Shown: in pieces, positions 9,936-21,694 of the stretch
How positions within the stretch are numbered: position 1 is the stretch's first letter
Layout of the letters: the number at the start of each line of letters is the position of its first letter
Assembly (NCBI RefSeq): GCF_902459505.1
Contig: NC_047096.1
Coordinates: forward strand, 11,346,001 to 11,410,000
Direction: 5' to 3'
Source of the DNA: Geotrypetes seraphini
Taxonomy: Eukaryota; Chordata; Amphibia; Gymnophiona; Dermophiidae
DNA: 64,000 nucleotides
Position numbers and translations under genes: made by a program
Notes under the pieces: generated by a model
What the model was told of the DNA's origin: nothing
Database searches by the model: none
Seen by the model: only the letters and a program-made list of their open reading frames with translations

Positions 9936-10534
9936 ATGCTAGGAATGATAAAGAAGAGGATCACGAACAGATCGGAGGTTATCATGCCGCTGTACCAGGC
10001 CATGGTGCGCCCTCATCTGGAGTACTGCGTCCAGCACTGGTCGCCGTACATGAAGAAGGACGCGGTAGTACTCGAAAGGGTCCAGAGAAGAGCAACTAAG
10101 ATGGTTAAGGGGCTGGAGGAGTTGCCGTACAGCGAGAGATTAGATAAACTGGGCCTCTTCTCCCTTGAAAAGAGGGGACATGATCGAAACATTCAAGATA
10201 ATGAAGGGAATAGACTTAGTAGATAAGGACAGACTGTTCACCCTTTCCAAGGTAGGGAGAACGAGAGGGCACTCTCTAAAGTTGAACGTAAGGAAGTTCT
10301 TCTTCACCCAGAGAGTGGTGGAGAGCTGGAATGCTCTTCCGGAGGCTGTTGTAAGGGAAAGCACCCTCCAGGAATTCAAGACAAAGTTAGACAAGTTCCT
10401 GCTAAACTGGGACGTACACAGGTGAGGCTGGACTCATTTAGAGCACTGGTCTTTGATCTGGGGGCCGCCGACTGCTGGGCACGATGGACCACGGGTCTGA
10501 CCTAGCAGCGGCAATTCTTATGTTCTTATGCTCA
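9936..10534 (+). repeat. CR1-like LINE, 3' end of ORF2 and tail
   Basis: Reads [40 protein letters not shown] and, in another frame, VRKFFFTQRVVESWNALPEA, ending with AATTCTTATGTTCTTATG. This is the standard CR1 reverse-transcriptase C-terminus and octamer-like tail. A frame shift separates the two parts, so it is a dead copy. Confidence 0.9.
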
Positions 10535-11029
10535 CAGTACATGGCTGCAAGTATTATACATCAAAATCTTTCCTGTTTAGTGCATCCTGGCATTTTTGGG
10601 TTTCAAAACGTCACTCTGTAACAGATTCCAGGGCAAAATACACTGTTGTGTTTAAAGCTGGACCTTAGACTATTCCCAGCACAAATCTGGTTCTTTGAAG
10701 TCTTCTGTTCACCCTCTTTAGGTCCAATTCGTGTTTGCTTCTCTGCTCTCTCCCTTTAGATATTGATCCTGATTCTTCTGAACACTAAAACGGCTTTACT
10801 GTATCAAGGAGGTTGTTTTGTTTGTGAATTTATTCACTTTTTTTTTTGCCTAGGTATTTGAATATTGCCTGTTTGTCTGTGTACATTTTTAGCTCTATGC
10901 TGCTGCTAGTATACTCTGGATTTATACTGCTAGTGGAAAGTTTGAAAGGAATCTTACCAGAAAAGCAGACAACCACACAACAGGGTGTGTCTGTGATGAC
11001 AGTACCAGCAACTGGCCAGTAAGAAAAAG

Positions 11030-11260
11030 GAGGTATTGCTGCCCCTGTATAAGACTCTGGTGAGACCTCATTTAGAATATTGTGTACAATTCTGGAGGCC
11101 GCACCTTCAAAAAGATATAAAAAGGATGGAGTTGGTCCAAAGGAAGGCTATGGAAATGGTGTGTAGTCTTTTCGTGATAAGGCGTATGGGAACAGACTTC
11201 AAGATCTCAATCTGTGTACTTTGGAGGAAAGGCGGGAGAGGGGACCCTTTTTAGTTGCTT
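11030..11260 (+). repeat. CR1-like LINE fragment
   Basis: Encodes [20 protein letters not shown] and VQRKAMEMV, the same ORF2 region as at 9936 but a different subfamily; it is the same type as the minus-strand copy at 32556-33092. Confidence 0.85.
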
Positions 11261-11536
11261 CCTGATCTTCTGAAGTGGAACCCCATCCTCCCACACAGCC
11301 ACTCAATGGTCTCTTTATACACACAGTGACCCTTTATTCGAAACCACATCACTGCTATTTGGTAACAAGAGATGAGCCATCAAGAAAAGTTCCCGTAACT
11401 ACCTACTAGTGCTACTTACCAGGTGCACACAATGCTGTACAATATAAGAGCTTACAATCTAATTACGAGACAGAGAAACAGGACAGAAGGGTGAATCTAG
11501 ACATGTTGCTCAGGTAGGGGATTACAAAGGGAATAG

Positions 11537-11757
11537 GAGGGAGTGTGGTGCAGTAGTTAAAGCTACAGCCTCAGCAACCTGAGGTTCAAACCCACACTGC
11601 TCCTTGTGATCCTGGGCAAGTCACTTAATCCCCCCCATTGCCCCAGGTACATTAGATAGATTGTAAGTCTGTCAGGACTAAAAGGAAATTCTTGAGTACC
11701 CGAATTCATGTAAACCATTCTGAGCTCCCCTGGGAGAACAGTATAGAAAATTAAATA
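11537..11757 (+). repeat. CORE-SINE, tRNA-derived
   Basis: Pol III box A-like TGGTGCAGTAGTTAAAGC and box B-like GAGGTTCAAACCC are followed by the CORE segment CTGGGCAAGTCACTTAATCC shared with MIR-type SINEs, then a LINE-like tail. Other copies at 12133, 13030, 13436, 38868, 45250 and 50212. Confidence 0.85.
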
Positions 11758-12132
11758 ATGAGGTAGATAGGTTAGGGCTCTACAGAGGAAGTGGCAAACT
11801 TTATAAGTGGGTTGGGGTTAGGATTTAAACGCTTTCAGCCTGGATTTGATTACCACCAGAGACAAAGTCTAATGTACTGAGTCAAGGAGTTTGTTGCAGG
11901 CATACAGCGCAGCAAAGTAGAAGGTATGGTGTCGGGAGTTGGCAGTAGAGGAGAAGGGTACAGGCAGGAGAGACTTACCTGATAAGCAGAGTGGCCAGGG
12001 GAAGAGTATAGGAAGAGATAAAGGAGGTATTGAGGAGCTGCAGAGCATATACACTTGCTGGTCAATAAAATGAGTTTGAGCTGTATGCGGAGGAGCCAGG
12101 GAGGTGATTTAAGGAGAAGGGTAATGTGAGCA

Positions 12133-12372
12133 TTAAGTTTAAGTTTATTAGGATTTTATATACCGCCTATTCAGGTTATCTAAGCGGTTTTACAATCAGG
12201 TACTCAAGCATTTTCCCTATCTGTCCCGGTGGGCTCACAATCTATCTAACGTACCTGAGGCTATGGAGGATTAAGTGACTTGCCCAGGGTCACAAGGAGC
12301 AGTGCGGGGTTTGAACCCACAACCCCAGGGTGCTGAGGCTGTAGCTTCAACCACTGCGCCACACACAGGGGA
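12133..12372 (-). repeat. CORE-SINE, nearly full length
   Basis: The inverse of the copy at 11537. It includes the 3' tail complement TTTATTAGGATTTTATATAC CGCC and the box B complement GGGTTTGAACCC. It is closely similar to the copy nested at 50212-50450. Confidence 0.85.
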
Positions 12373-13029
12373 CCACAGCAGCTACCACAAACTCCATAGT
12401 GAAAATGGCCATTTTGAGAGTGGAGCTTGTCTAGACAGGGGTAATCCCCAATCTCAAAAATAGCTTCCTCAACCTCCTGTGGTAATCTAAGGAGGCTTGC
12501 TTGTGGTTAAGTTGTGACAGGCATTATGACTTTTGCAGTGGTGTCTGGGGATGCGGATTTTTCCCTGGAGAATGCCTGGAATCACACAGGAAATGTGAAA
12601 AGACAGCATGCAGCGTAGATGAAAATCTTAGTCCACTGTAGTACTGCATAAATCTATCCTACCAAGTATGGAAGCCCTCGGGCCCCCCTCCCCCATTGTC
12701 TGATCATATTTCATGCTTCCTGTATTACACAAGAATACTTACACTGGCTGATCCAAAGCAAGGCATATTTAGATTTTAGTTCGTGGTTATCTTCTGAAGC
12801 TTAAAATCAGATCAGTTTGTTTCTGGAATGACAATAAAGCATCAAAGTTAAGATCCAGATCATGCGAGGACAGTTCTTGAAGATAGAGAATGTTAAGGTA
12901 CCTTTTTCCAGGGTGATTACAGGAGTTAAGTGTCTTAGGATCAAAGATTTATACTTTCATAGGGAGTAAACTTATCTCTTTTATTACCAGCCTTTTAAGA
13001 TGAAAGGATTTATCCCATCTCTTGGACAG

Positions 13030-13287
13030 TACTGGGAAGCCTATCTTTATTCATTCAATTTTCTAAAAACCATTCTCCCAGGGGAGCTCAGAACAGTTTA
13101 TATAAATGTATTCAGGTACTCAAGCACTTTTCCCTGTCTGTCCTGGCAGGCTCACAATCTATCTAATGTACCTGGGACAATAGGGGGATTAAGTGACTTG
13201 CCCAGGATCACAAGGAACAGTGTGGATTTGAACCCAAAACCTCAGGGTGTTCAGGCTGTAGCGTTAACCACTGCACCACTCTAGAAA
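13030..13287 (-). repeat. CORE-SINE, variant tail
   Basis: Minus-strand copy whose tail complement is CATTCTCCCAGGGGAGCTCA. It ends with the tRNA-like head near GTTAACCACTGCACCACTC. Confidence 0.8.
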
Positions 13288-13435
13288 TCAAAAATTTAGT
13301 AAAAGTGAGCCAAGTAAAGGACAGTCACGCTAGTGTGACATCACTGACGAGATTGGCTGTTAGGCATTGGTGGAGTGAGGCATTATGACATCACAATACC
13401 AGCTGGTTATCAGAGGCTGAAACTTTTCACACTAT

Positions 13436-13612
13436 TTATTTATTAAATTTCTATACCGTTCCCCCAGAGGAGCTCAGAACGGTTTACATGAATTTATTCA
13501 GGTACTCAAGCATTTTTCCCTGTCTGTCCTGGTGGGCTCACAATCTGGGGGGATTAAGTGACTTGCCCAGGGTCACAAGGAGAAGCGTGGTATTGAACCC
13601 ACAACTTCAGGA
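13436..13612 (-). repeat. CORE-SINE, head truncated
   Basis: Same variant as the copy at 13030 (tail complement GTTCCCCCAGAGGAGCTCAG). It ends just beyond the box B complement. Confidence 0.8.
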
Positions 13613-13971
13613 AGCTATACCTAATGTCAGTCATTTTTAGGGCTTCATATCTCAAGGGAGACAAACAATAATCAGCAGCCTTTCTGAGAATGTTACTGGA
13701 TCATGCCTGGGAGTTAACCTCCAAATGAAACTTAATGTTCACATGTATTTTACAATTTATTATACAGTATCACTCTTTTTGCTTACAATTGAGCTTATCA
13801 TGTCCCTGACTGCCAGTTTTGGTGAAATCCTGGGAGTTTATTTAATAAACACACTCTGACTTTATATGGTCTGCTTTTCTTCAATCTGCCATGTTGGATC
13901 TAGTAGGGGTGTCTGCCTTAGTGCTTTCTTACGCCTAAATTTAATTGCCAATAGCGGGTCTACTTTAAGGT

Positions 13972-14718
13972 GTGTTAGGCTAACGAAAGCAAATGTCAGG
14001 GTCTCTTAAAGGAGAGTAAGAGAGAGTAGAAATTAGTAGTTATGAATGAGTAGATTGGATGGGCCATATGTTCTTTCGCCGGCTGTCATTTTCTATGAAT
14101 GGCCTCATATGGATCAAGATGAAAACTGGATTTCTCTATGGCAGTGTCCCCAAAAGGAGTTAGTTATGCGTGTACCATGACACCAACAAATCTTACTATT
14201 AAGCCAGGATACGTGGACTGTGATCTCAGTGTCTCAAATTTACTTAATTTATCTGTGGGCTTGGTTGGGATGAGTCGATGTGATTCTGTGGAAGACTGAA
14301 TTTTTAGACAGACATTGTTTGACAGCCATTCAGCATCACTGATTTTAACAATGCAATATTAGCCAAACTTGGCCATTTCAAGCTTTGAGCTTGGAATTAA
14401 GTTGTAGGATAATGTTCACAGCAGCGGGCTAAAAACCAGGGAATCTAAGGTTCAAGTCTGCTGAATCTTCTTGTGTCCTTGAGAAAGTTATTTCATCTTC
14501 CACTGCCTTTTTTCCTAATCATTTTTCCTGTCAGTCCAAACTGAGAATGAACCTTCGGCAAATAGTTGTCTGAAATGTTCAAATTTTATGGTTTTCCTGG
14601 AAAACTTGTACTGAAACTATGGGAAATTGTAACCTGTTAACCATATATTATGTATATTAACCTGTAACCCATCCTGAGCTCTTTGGGGAGGATGGGACAG
14701 ACAAATAAATAAAATAAG
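13972..14718 (+). repeat. 750-bp composite repeat, copy 1 of an inverted pair
   Basis: Runs from GGTGTGTTAGGCTAACG to an A-rich tail (ACAAATAAATAAAATAA). It nearly matches the complement of 48690-49433. It contains a CR1-tail-like piece (GATGGGCCATATGTTC), a tRNA box B-like GGTTCAAGTC and the 3' hairpin region CCCATCCTGAGCTCTTTGGG, so it looks like a composite retrotransposed unit. The few differences suggest a recent origin. Confidence 0.8.
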
Positions 14719-14997
14719 GAGTCATAGTATTTATGGGCATGATTGCCAACAATAATTGATAGCCTTAGGCACATAAGTGCAAGGTGCTATTTTAAATTGC
14801 TCCCCCCCCTCCCCGATTCTATATATAGTTCACAAATTTACATGACCCTAATTTGTGTACAGATAAATTAGATAACAAACTGCTAAGAATAATTGACTTA
14901 ACAAGCACTTATTGACGTTAACTGGCACTTAAGGAAGATTAGGTTTTTACTTCAATAATCTTCTTTCTAATAAAAAATAAAAAAAGCATATGAACCA

Positions 14998-15900
14998 GTG
15001 GGTTATTCAGCTCTATGCGGCTCATTTTCAAAAAAAGAAAAAATATTCAAAATGTTGCATAAATGGGCAGATGGACCAAACCCTTCCAATTTGCTATTTT
15101 CAAAACCTATTTTGTACACAGATTTCCTACGGTGCTCGACTGCAGTGCATGTAAATCTCAAGAGACTACCCCCAGTCCTTCTTCAGAAAGCTCAGATGCT
15201 TCGTTGTCTTTGGATATTTCCAACAGAACCCCACCGGTGCAACCTGGTCTCTTCATTCGAATTGGTCATCTCCGCTGTGATGTTCTGTTGGTTTTGCAAA
15301 GCAGAGGGTTTTTTTTTCTGATATTTTAAACCTTGATCACAAACATTTTGCAGAGCCTGCAAAGCATCCAGTTTTCTCCAGGACCATTATGTTGACTACA
15401 TTTCTTGAAAGTTACCGATTATTCATTAGTTTTCTAAAGTTCTTGTAAGATGTAGCTCCCTGTAGAGGCCATGAAAACTCCTATACAAATAAAAAGGATA
15501 AGTTTGAATGACCATTATATCGACCAGTATTTGTATCCAAAAGGGTGAGTGTGCATCACAGCTAAAAAGAGACCTCCTCTCATATTTTGTTAAATTCCTC
15601 TTTGTGCCAGTGCATTAGATGAATTTAAGCTGGAGAAGGTAAAAACATGTCAAAATACCATGCTGAGCTTTATGGGTTTTTACTAATTATCCAACTTGTA
15701 AAGCAAAAGTGAAGAGTAGGCCTGGAAGTTACACATAATTACTTGCAATGACCTAAAAATCCATGTATCGTAGAAGGAAGAGCTATCCTGTGGACTTCCC
15801 GTGTGTTCCAAGCAAATCCATAACCTTGTAGCAACTGTCATCGAAACCCAAGAGTACCAGGCTGTTGTGACATCTCCTTGCACAGATGAACTGGACAGGT
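14998..15900. other. Unassigned intergenic sequence with overlapping short ORFs
   Basis: Open frames of about 90-107 codons at 14998-15329 and a minus frame at 15683-15907 show no known domain and no coding-like composition. They are probably chance frames in old repeat sequence. Confidence 0.3.
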
Positions 15901-16047
15901 TAAGCACATCACTAAGGTGATATTTGCTAAAAGATGTTTAACAGCACTCGTTGATTTCATGCACAATCAGGATCATTCTGGGCTGGATGATTTCAAACCA
16001 GAATACCCCTTCTTACACACCTTTACAAAGCACTAGCTTTGTTAAGA

Positions 16048-16200
16048 ACATAAGAAATGCTGCTGCTGGGTCAGACCAGTGATCCATGTTGCCCAGCAGT
16101 CTGCTCACGCGGTGGGCCCTCTGGTCAAAGACCAGCGCCCTAATTGAGACTAGCCCTACCCGAGTATGTTCCAGTTCAGCAGGAACTTCTTGTACTTAAA
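16048..16200 (-). repeat. CR1-like LINE 3' end
   Basis: Complement of the CR1 terminus: AACATAAGAAATGCTGCTGC, TGGGTCAGACCAGTGATCC and the CCCAGCAGTCTGCTCACGCG block. Matches 20990-21120. Confidence 0.85.
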
Positions 16201-16339
16201 GAATATTACGTTATTCACTCCAAAACTAAAAGGAAACACAAGAAGAGGACAACCTGAAAACAGACTATTCTGGGCCAAGTGAACAGTGCCAAGACTGTAT
16301 GCTATTAAGTCTTTTCAGAGCCTAGTACTTCCCAAAACT

Positions 16340-16790
16340 ATTCTAGGGGAGCCCCAGCCAATCAGAGTTTCTGGATACTCACATTGAATATGCATGAGAA
16401 ACAATTTGCGGGAAGGGGTAAAACGCGGACCTCGCAATTCTAAAACCGCACGTCCTTAAAAATCTGAGGTCCGTGCCACTTGTAGTTAGTTTCTGGCTCT
16501 GACAGACCTCTATGACAATTTAGCGCTGACGGATCCGTCTCAGTATAGGGAGGGAAAAGTTTTAGGATTCGTCAGCGCTAAATTGTCATAGAGGTCTGTC
16601 AGAGCCAGAAACTAACCACAAGTGGCACAGACCTCAGATTTTTAAGGACGTGCGGTTTGAGGTCCGCGTTTTACCCCTTCCCACAATTTGCAAGCACTGC
16701 TTTTACTGCATGTAATCAATCTCATGAAAATTCATTGCAGAGCTCCAGAAAACCTGACTGGCTGGGGTTCCCTCAGGACAAGCACTGCTA
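16340..16790. mobile_element. Palindromic hAT-like MITE interrupted by a foldback element
   Basis: Outer halves (CCCAGCCAATCAGAG with GAATATGCATGAGAA; and CATGAAAATTCATTGC with CCTGACTGGCTGGGG) are the inverted arms of the family seen whole at 18068-18243. The foldback at 16409-16682 splits it. Confidence 0.6.
16409..16682. mobile_element. Foldback DNA element with about 120-bp arms and 8-bp target duplication
   Basis: Target duplication ACAATTTG at 16401-16408 and 16683-16690. The arms begin GGGAAGGGGTAAAACGCGGA and are near-perfect inverses, with only about 30 bases of spacer. The 8-bp duplication points to the hAT superfamily. Confidence 0.85.
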
Positions 16791-17234
16791 AAGACCAGAG
16801 GCAAGACAACACTAAACCAACTGGAACTACCAAACTGTTAGAATATTACTAGACCTCTTAGATAATTTTGAGATTTATTGGCCTCTGTAGATTATTTTAC
16901 AGCGTCCTCTAAAGTTCTATATTTAAAAAAAGAATATTAATCTTAATAAGGTTTTATTAAAATGTGAGAAACTAGAAAGCTGCATTAAAGCAGCTATGCT
17001 TATTCTGGATTTCTTTATCAATATCCTTGCTTCCGAGTTGCATTGTATCCTTAACTGGATGTAAGATTTTTTTGCTTTGATTATAGAACAGAGTACTGTA
17101 TTTTCCGTTTCTTTACTAGAGCAACAGCCTCAGTGTAAAAGCTCTAGAAAGTTCTAAACGTTCTCAAACACCAGTAGTTGCAAGGCCTTCCTCTTACATA
17201 CCAGGCAAAATGTAGCAGTCAGCCTTTTGTCTTA

Positions 17235-17353
17235 GGGTCCCTTTTATCAAGCTGCGCGAGTCGGCACAGTAAATGCTTATAATATTCCTATGAGCATCGG
17301 AGCACTTACCTCACCAGCTAAAAACTGCTACCACAGCTTGTTAAAAGAGAGAG
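17235..17353. mobile_element. Degenerate Harbinger-like MITE
   Basis: TTA before GGGTCCCTTTTATCAAGCTG and TTA after the inverse-like CAGCTTGTTAAAAGAGAGAG. Same family as 51550 and 56315 but more diverged. Confidence 0.55.
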
Positions 17354-17564
17354 TTAATCACCTATTGAAATGCAAGAGCAGCAGAGGACTTGATTTCTGA
17401 ATTAAAGCGCAGAGCACCTGCGAGTGAGAAAGATTTGATCTATGCAACATCAGCTGGTGCCTACAAGATACCTCAGCAAAGCTTCCAAATGTCCAGTTTC
17501 AGGAAGACTTGTAGCTGGTCAGTTCTAGTTTTGAATCTACATACCAAAGTGTGAGAATTGTAGC

Positions 17565-18067
17565 TCCTTATTCTGGTTTATTGTTTCTTGATATACTGCT
17601 ATTTTCAAATACATGGATCAATGCGGTGTACAAAGAAGAAGAATAAAAAATATTTAGAAAGGAACTCCATAATTGATAGGAAAGAAAACACACAAACACT
17701 CAAGAAAGTAAAACACACAGATTAAAAATACATACTTTCTAGCCTCCCAAGGTAACTGGCATGAAAGTAGAGGGGGGGGGGGAATCGGGAGGTTTATCCA
17801 GAGAGGAAGAGATTAAAAGCCTTTTCAAAGAGAAGTGTCTTCAATAGGGTCTAAATCTGAAGAAGCTGGGTTCCAAATGGAAGGTCATTCCACATTTTGG
17901 GGGCAATGAAGAAAAACGCAGAGTTTCTAGTTCTCCTAATTGAAATTAGTGCTTCAGGTCCCACAATGGACCGAGCTAGGATTGTCAGAAAGCAAGGACT
18001 GGCATAAAATTTCCCTCTTGGGAAACTGGAGGACTGTCTAAGAAAGAAGACAGTAGGGTCTAGGAAA
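17565..18067 (-). repeat. L2-like LINE, ORF2 end and 3' tail
   Basis: Minus strand encodes RRTRNSAFFFIAPKMWNDLP, the conserved C-terminal motif of L2/CR1-group reverse transcriptase ORFs, then stops and runs into an AT-rich 3' region. Confidence 0.75.
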
Positions 18068-18243
18068 GGGGTGGGCAACTCTGGTCTTCGAGGGCCAGAA
18101 TCCTCGGGTTTTCAGGATTTCCCCAATGAATATGCACTGAAAACAGTGCATGCAAATAGATCTCTTGTATATTCATTAGGGAAATCCTGAAAACCCCACT
18201 GGATTCTGGCCTTCGAGGACCAGAGTTCCCACCCCTGGGCTAG
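18068..18243. mobile_element. Palindromic hAT-like MITE, complete
   Basis: Left arm GGGTGGGCAACTCTGGTCTT, ending GAATATGCACTG, and right arm ATATTCATTAGGG to CCAGAGTTCCCACCCCTGGG are inverse copies. Partial relatives at 3700, 7220, 16340, 19246, 20250 and 45085. Confidence 0.75.
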
Positions 18244-18269
18244 TATGTGCAGAGGTAAGTTAATGGTCT

Positions 18270-18593
18270 TTACACTGAAAGGGTTCCACAGCAAAATCCC
18301 TGATTGAGATGGACTTCTTCACCTTCACAAAAGTCCCTGGGGCAGGCATGGAAAAATAACCAACCAACCATTAAGTAAGCCCCAAAGAAGGAAGCCAAAA
18401 TGGCCATGTTGAGCTGAGACACTGTTGAAGTGACTGTTACACTTAGATTTCCATTTCTTATGATCCAGCTTCTGGGAGATGCTGCCGAAAGAGGAGAATA
18501 TGGGTAGTAACAGCATAGCAGCAACTTCTCTTGGCATAGGGAGGTGTTTAAAAACATATGCAACCTGTCATCTATCAAGTGCATTTCGCACAA
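18270..18593 (-). other. Unassigned open reading frame with one hydrophobic segment
   Basis: A 107-codon minus-strand frame with a membrane-like stretch, AILASFFGAYLMVGWLFFH. No homologue is recognised, no splice context or promoter is visible, and the neighbourhood is repeats. It is probably fortuitous, recorded because of the hydrophobic segment. Confidence 0.2.
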
Positions 18594-19245
18594 ACGCTCC
18601 TCACAATCTGTTCTTTAGATCTCATCCCTCCCCAGAGTTTGTACTAAAGTAAATCCTTGGGTAAAATCACTGACCTGGGAGCCATTTTGCACAGTTCATT
18701 CTGCAGCTTAAATCTGCCATGAATATGTGCTCACATTACTAGAAGCCGAGTGTAAATAAACAGCTCGCCTTGCTCTTTGGGGAGATTACCTTTTCCTTAT
18801 GTAATTTTCTGTGGCGGATCTACTGTGAGTTAAGCAGAATGAATGAAGTGAAACCAGGCATGCAGCCTTCTCAGAGACAACATAAAAGCCACACTAAGCA
18901 AAGCTCTGGCTTATTTCTCTTCATTTCTAGAAGTGACAAAACAGCCCTTTTGACTGGTTATGCAGCAGGCTAGTGAACAGGTGCAGAGAGAAAAGCATTA
19001 GAATACCGATATCAGGTGGCAGGGGGAATGCATAGACCGCTGTTAAGAACACCTTTCAAACCGCAGTCATCTCAAAGCGAGAAAAGCAATTCACTCTCCC
19101 AGCCAACAAAGCAACTTTTTTTTCTTTTTTAATGGTTCCTAGCTACCACACACAACAGGGGGAAGTGGGCATGATTCTAAGGATTTAACCAGCTAACTCT
19201 CACCATGTAGTAATAAGTGGTAATTAATAAATCAGTGGGAACCCA

Positions 19246-19345
19246 GTCAGTCAGGTTTTCAGGCATCTACATGAGTTAGAATTGCATGCAGTCTAATGAA
19301 TAGTTATTTCCAATATCTGGAAACCTGATTAGCTGGGGAACTACT
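19246..19345. repeat. Diverged palindromic hAT-like MITE
   Basis: Short inverse arms around GTCAGGTTTTCAGGC and GGAAACCTGATTAGC with the ATTGCATGCAGTCTAATGAA core of the 18068 family. Confidence 0.45.
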
Positions 19346-19369
19346 GCAGTATGCTATGCTAATCAAGTT

Positions 19370-20165
19370 TCAAGATTAATAATTTTTTGATTAATCGCTT
19401 AATCGTATTTCTAAGCGATGAACATGTTAAAATTACAATATTTGGGAGACAATACAATACATAACGTCCTGGCGGACTAATGGACTAACTTAACAAACTC
19501 ATAAACACAAGGAAAGGAGGGAGGTGAAATACAAAATCATTAAAGAAAAACAGGCCAATCAAGGAAAAATACAAAAGGGAAGCAAATAAAAAGCCATAGT
19601 ATAATACAGCAAAAAATATAATTCAACCTGCGAACTACTTAGTTAATTATCAAAGGCATCTCTAAAGAGAAAAGTTTTTAAATTACTTTTGAATTTCTCC
19701 AGATTGCGCTTTTCCCTTAAGTAAATGGGAAGGGAGTTCCAAGTTTGAGGTGCGGTAACAGAAAAAATAAATTGCCGTCTTGTATTAATAACCTTAAGAG
19801 ATGGAATTGTCAATAAATTTTGTTCATTGGATCTCAATGTTCTATTTGGAGAATAAGGAATTAATAGTTTATAAATGAATGCTGGAGTTTTATAAAAGAG
19901 GGATTTGAAAGTGAGTATACATAATTAGTATGTTATCCGGTAAGTAACAGGAAGCCAGTGCGCATTCTTAATAAGGGGAGTTACATGATCAAACTTCTTA
20001 GTTTTTGTTATAAGTTTAATGGAAGCATTTTGAATGATTTGTAGATGTTTTATTTCGTTCAGAGAAATTCCCTTAAAAAGAGCATTACAATAATCGATTT
20101 TAGAGATCACCAAAGAGTGAATAAGAATATTAAGGGATTTTGAACATATATTTCATCTGCATTCT
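19370..20165 (-). repeat. L2-like LINE, ORF2 3' part
   Basis: Minus strand encodes SKIDYCNALFKGISLNEIKH, LQIIQNASIKLITKTKKFDH, then HWLPVTYRI and, further on, FSVTAPQTWNSLPIYLREK with FKSNLKTFLFRDAF. These are the classic last blocks of an L2-type reverse transcriptase. The frame is broken between them. The AT-rich 3' region extends to 19370. Confidence 0.85.
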
Positions 20166-20249
20166 TGTATTCTCACATCTAGTTAGAAGCGTAACTCTTT
20201 CAAGGGGATGTCAGCTACGACACCTTCCACTATTACTTATTTAGATCAG

Positions 20250-20405
20250 GCTGTGAGCAGACCATGTTTTCAGGCTATCCCTCGTGAATATGCATGAGAG
20301 AGATTTGCAAACAATGGATGTAATGGGCATGCAACTCTTATACATATTCATGAGGGATACCCTGAAAACCTGGCTAGTTGCAGCCCTTGAGGACTTGCAC
20401 AAACC
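20250..20405. mobile_element. Palindromic hAT-like MITE
   Basis: Arms GTTTTCAGGCTATCCCTCGT and the inverse CATGAGGGATACCCTGAAAA flank a short core. Same family as 18068. Confidence 0.65.
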
Positions 20406-20989
20406 TGATTTAGATTAACAGTTGCATTGTAGAAAAGTTACTTCCTAACTTATTGACATGCAGTGGCCCTTGTCATCTACTTTGCATTAAACATGAACAT
20501 TTATAGACTGCAGAATGTAAAACTGGGTTTAAGAATTCATCCCCTCACTTTTTTTTTAATCTATTTAAGTCCTAGAAATGACATTGGTTTGCATCCAAGA
20601 GCTGATTCATTTCATTTTATTTATTTATGGTAAATGCAGCCTTCTGCATCATTGATAGAAGCTGAGCCATCCTTCTGGACAGAACTGACACCAGTTTGGG
20701 GATCAAGGAGGACAAAATACAGCACCAAACCCAATGCACTGAATGGCAGGGATGTTAAAATAATAAAAGAACCTTAAACATTAGTCAAAAATGTTTAGGA
20801 TCGAGGGAGAAAGGGGGTAAAAAAACCAATCCCCCCAAAGTCAAATATTTCTCATTTGACTATGGAAAAACAAGCAAAGCAATATACTTCTGTGATTTGC
20901 TGCAGGGCTGACTGGAAAGCAACTTTTGATCAATGTTGTGACCACAAAAGCAGAAGCAGAAGCTGGTGACACCTGTTAAAAGAGAACAT

Positions 20990-21600
20990 CTCATGCCGCT
21001 TCTGGGTCAGACCAGTGATCCATCGTGCCCAGCAGTATGCTCACGCGGCGGCCCTCTGGTCAAAGACCAGCGCCCTAACTATGTAACTGAGACTAGCCCT
21101 ACCAGCATAAGTCCTTGTTCAGCGGGAACTTGTCTAACTTTGTCTTGAATCCCTGGAGGGTGTTTTCCCCTATGACAGACTCCAGAAGTGCATTCCAGCT
21201 TTCTACCACTCTTTGGGTGAAGAAAAACTTCCTTATGTTCGTACGGAATCTATCCCCTTTCAACTTTAGAGAGTGCCCTCTCATTCTTCCTACCTTGGAG
21301 AGGGTGAACAACCTGTCCTTATCTACTAAGCCTATTCCCTTCAGTACCTTGAATGTTTCGATCATGTCCCCTCTCATTCTCCTCTGTTCGAGGGAGAAGA
21401 GGCCCAGTTTCTCTAATCTTTCGCTGGACGGCAGCTCCTCCAACCCCTTAACTATCTTAGTTGCTCTTCTCTGGACTCTTTCGAGTAGTACCGTGTCGTT
21501 CTTCATGAATGGCGACCAGTGCTACACGCAGTACTCTAGTACTCACCTTCTTTATCATTCCAAGCATTCTGTTCGCTCTTTTTGCCCTTTAGAAGCAAAA
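20990..21600 (-). repeat. CR1-like LINE, ORF2 end and 3' tail
   Basis: Minus strand holds a 135-codon open stretch: [50 protein letters not shown] and IRKFFFTQRVVESWNALLE. This is the longest intact piece of this CR1 subfamily in the window and therefore probably the youngest copy. Confidence 0.92.
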
Positions 21601-21694
21601 GAATAACTTGGAGCAGGAGTAAAGGCCTGTATCTTACAATCAAGCAATCATCTTCTACAGGAGCTGCAGCTCTTCCACAAATATTGGTTAAATG

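Noticed and set aside
18270-18593. Small membrane protein gene on the minus strand
   Set aside because: One hydrophobic stretch but no homology, no splice or promoter context and repeat surroundings. Kept only as a low-confidence note.
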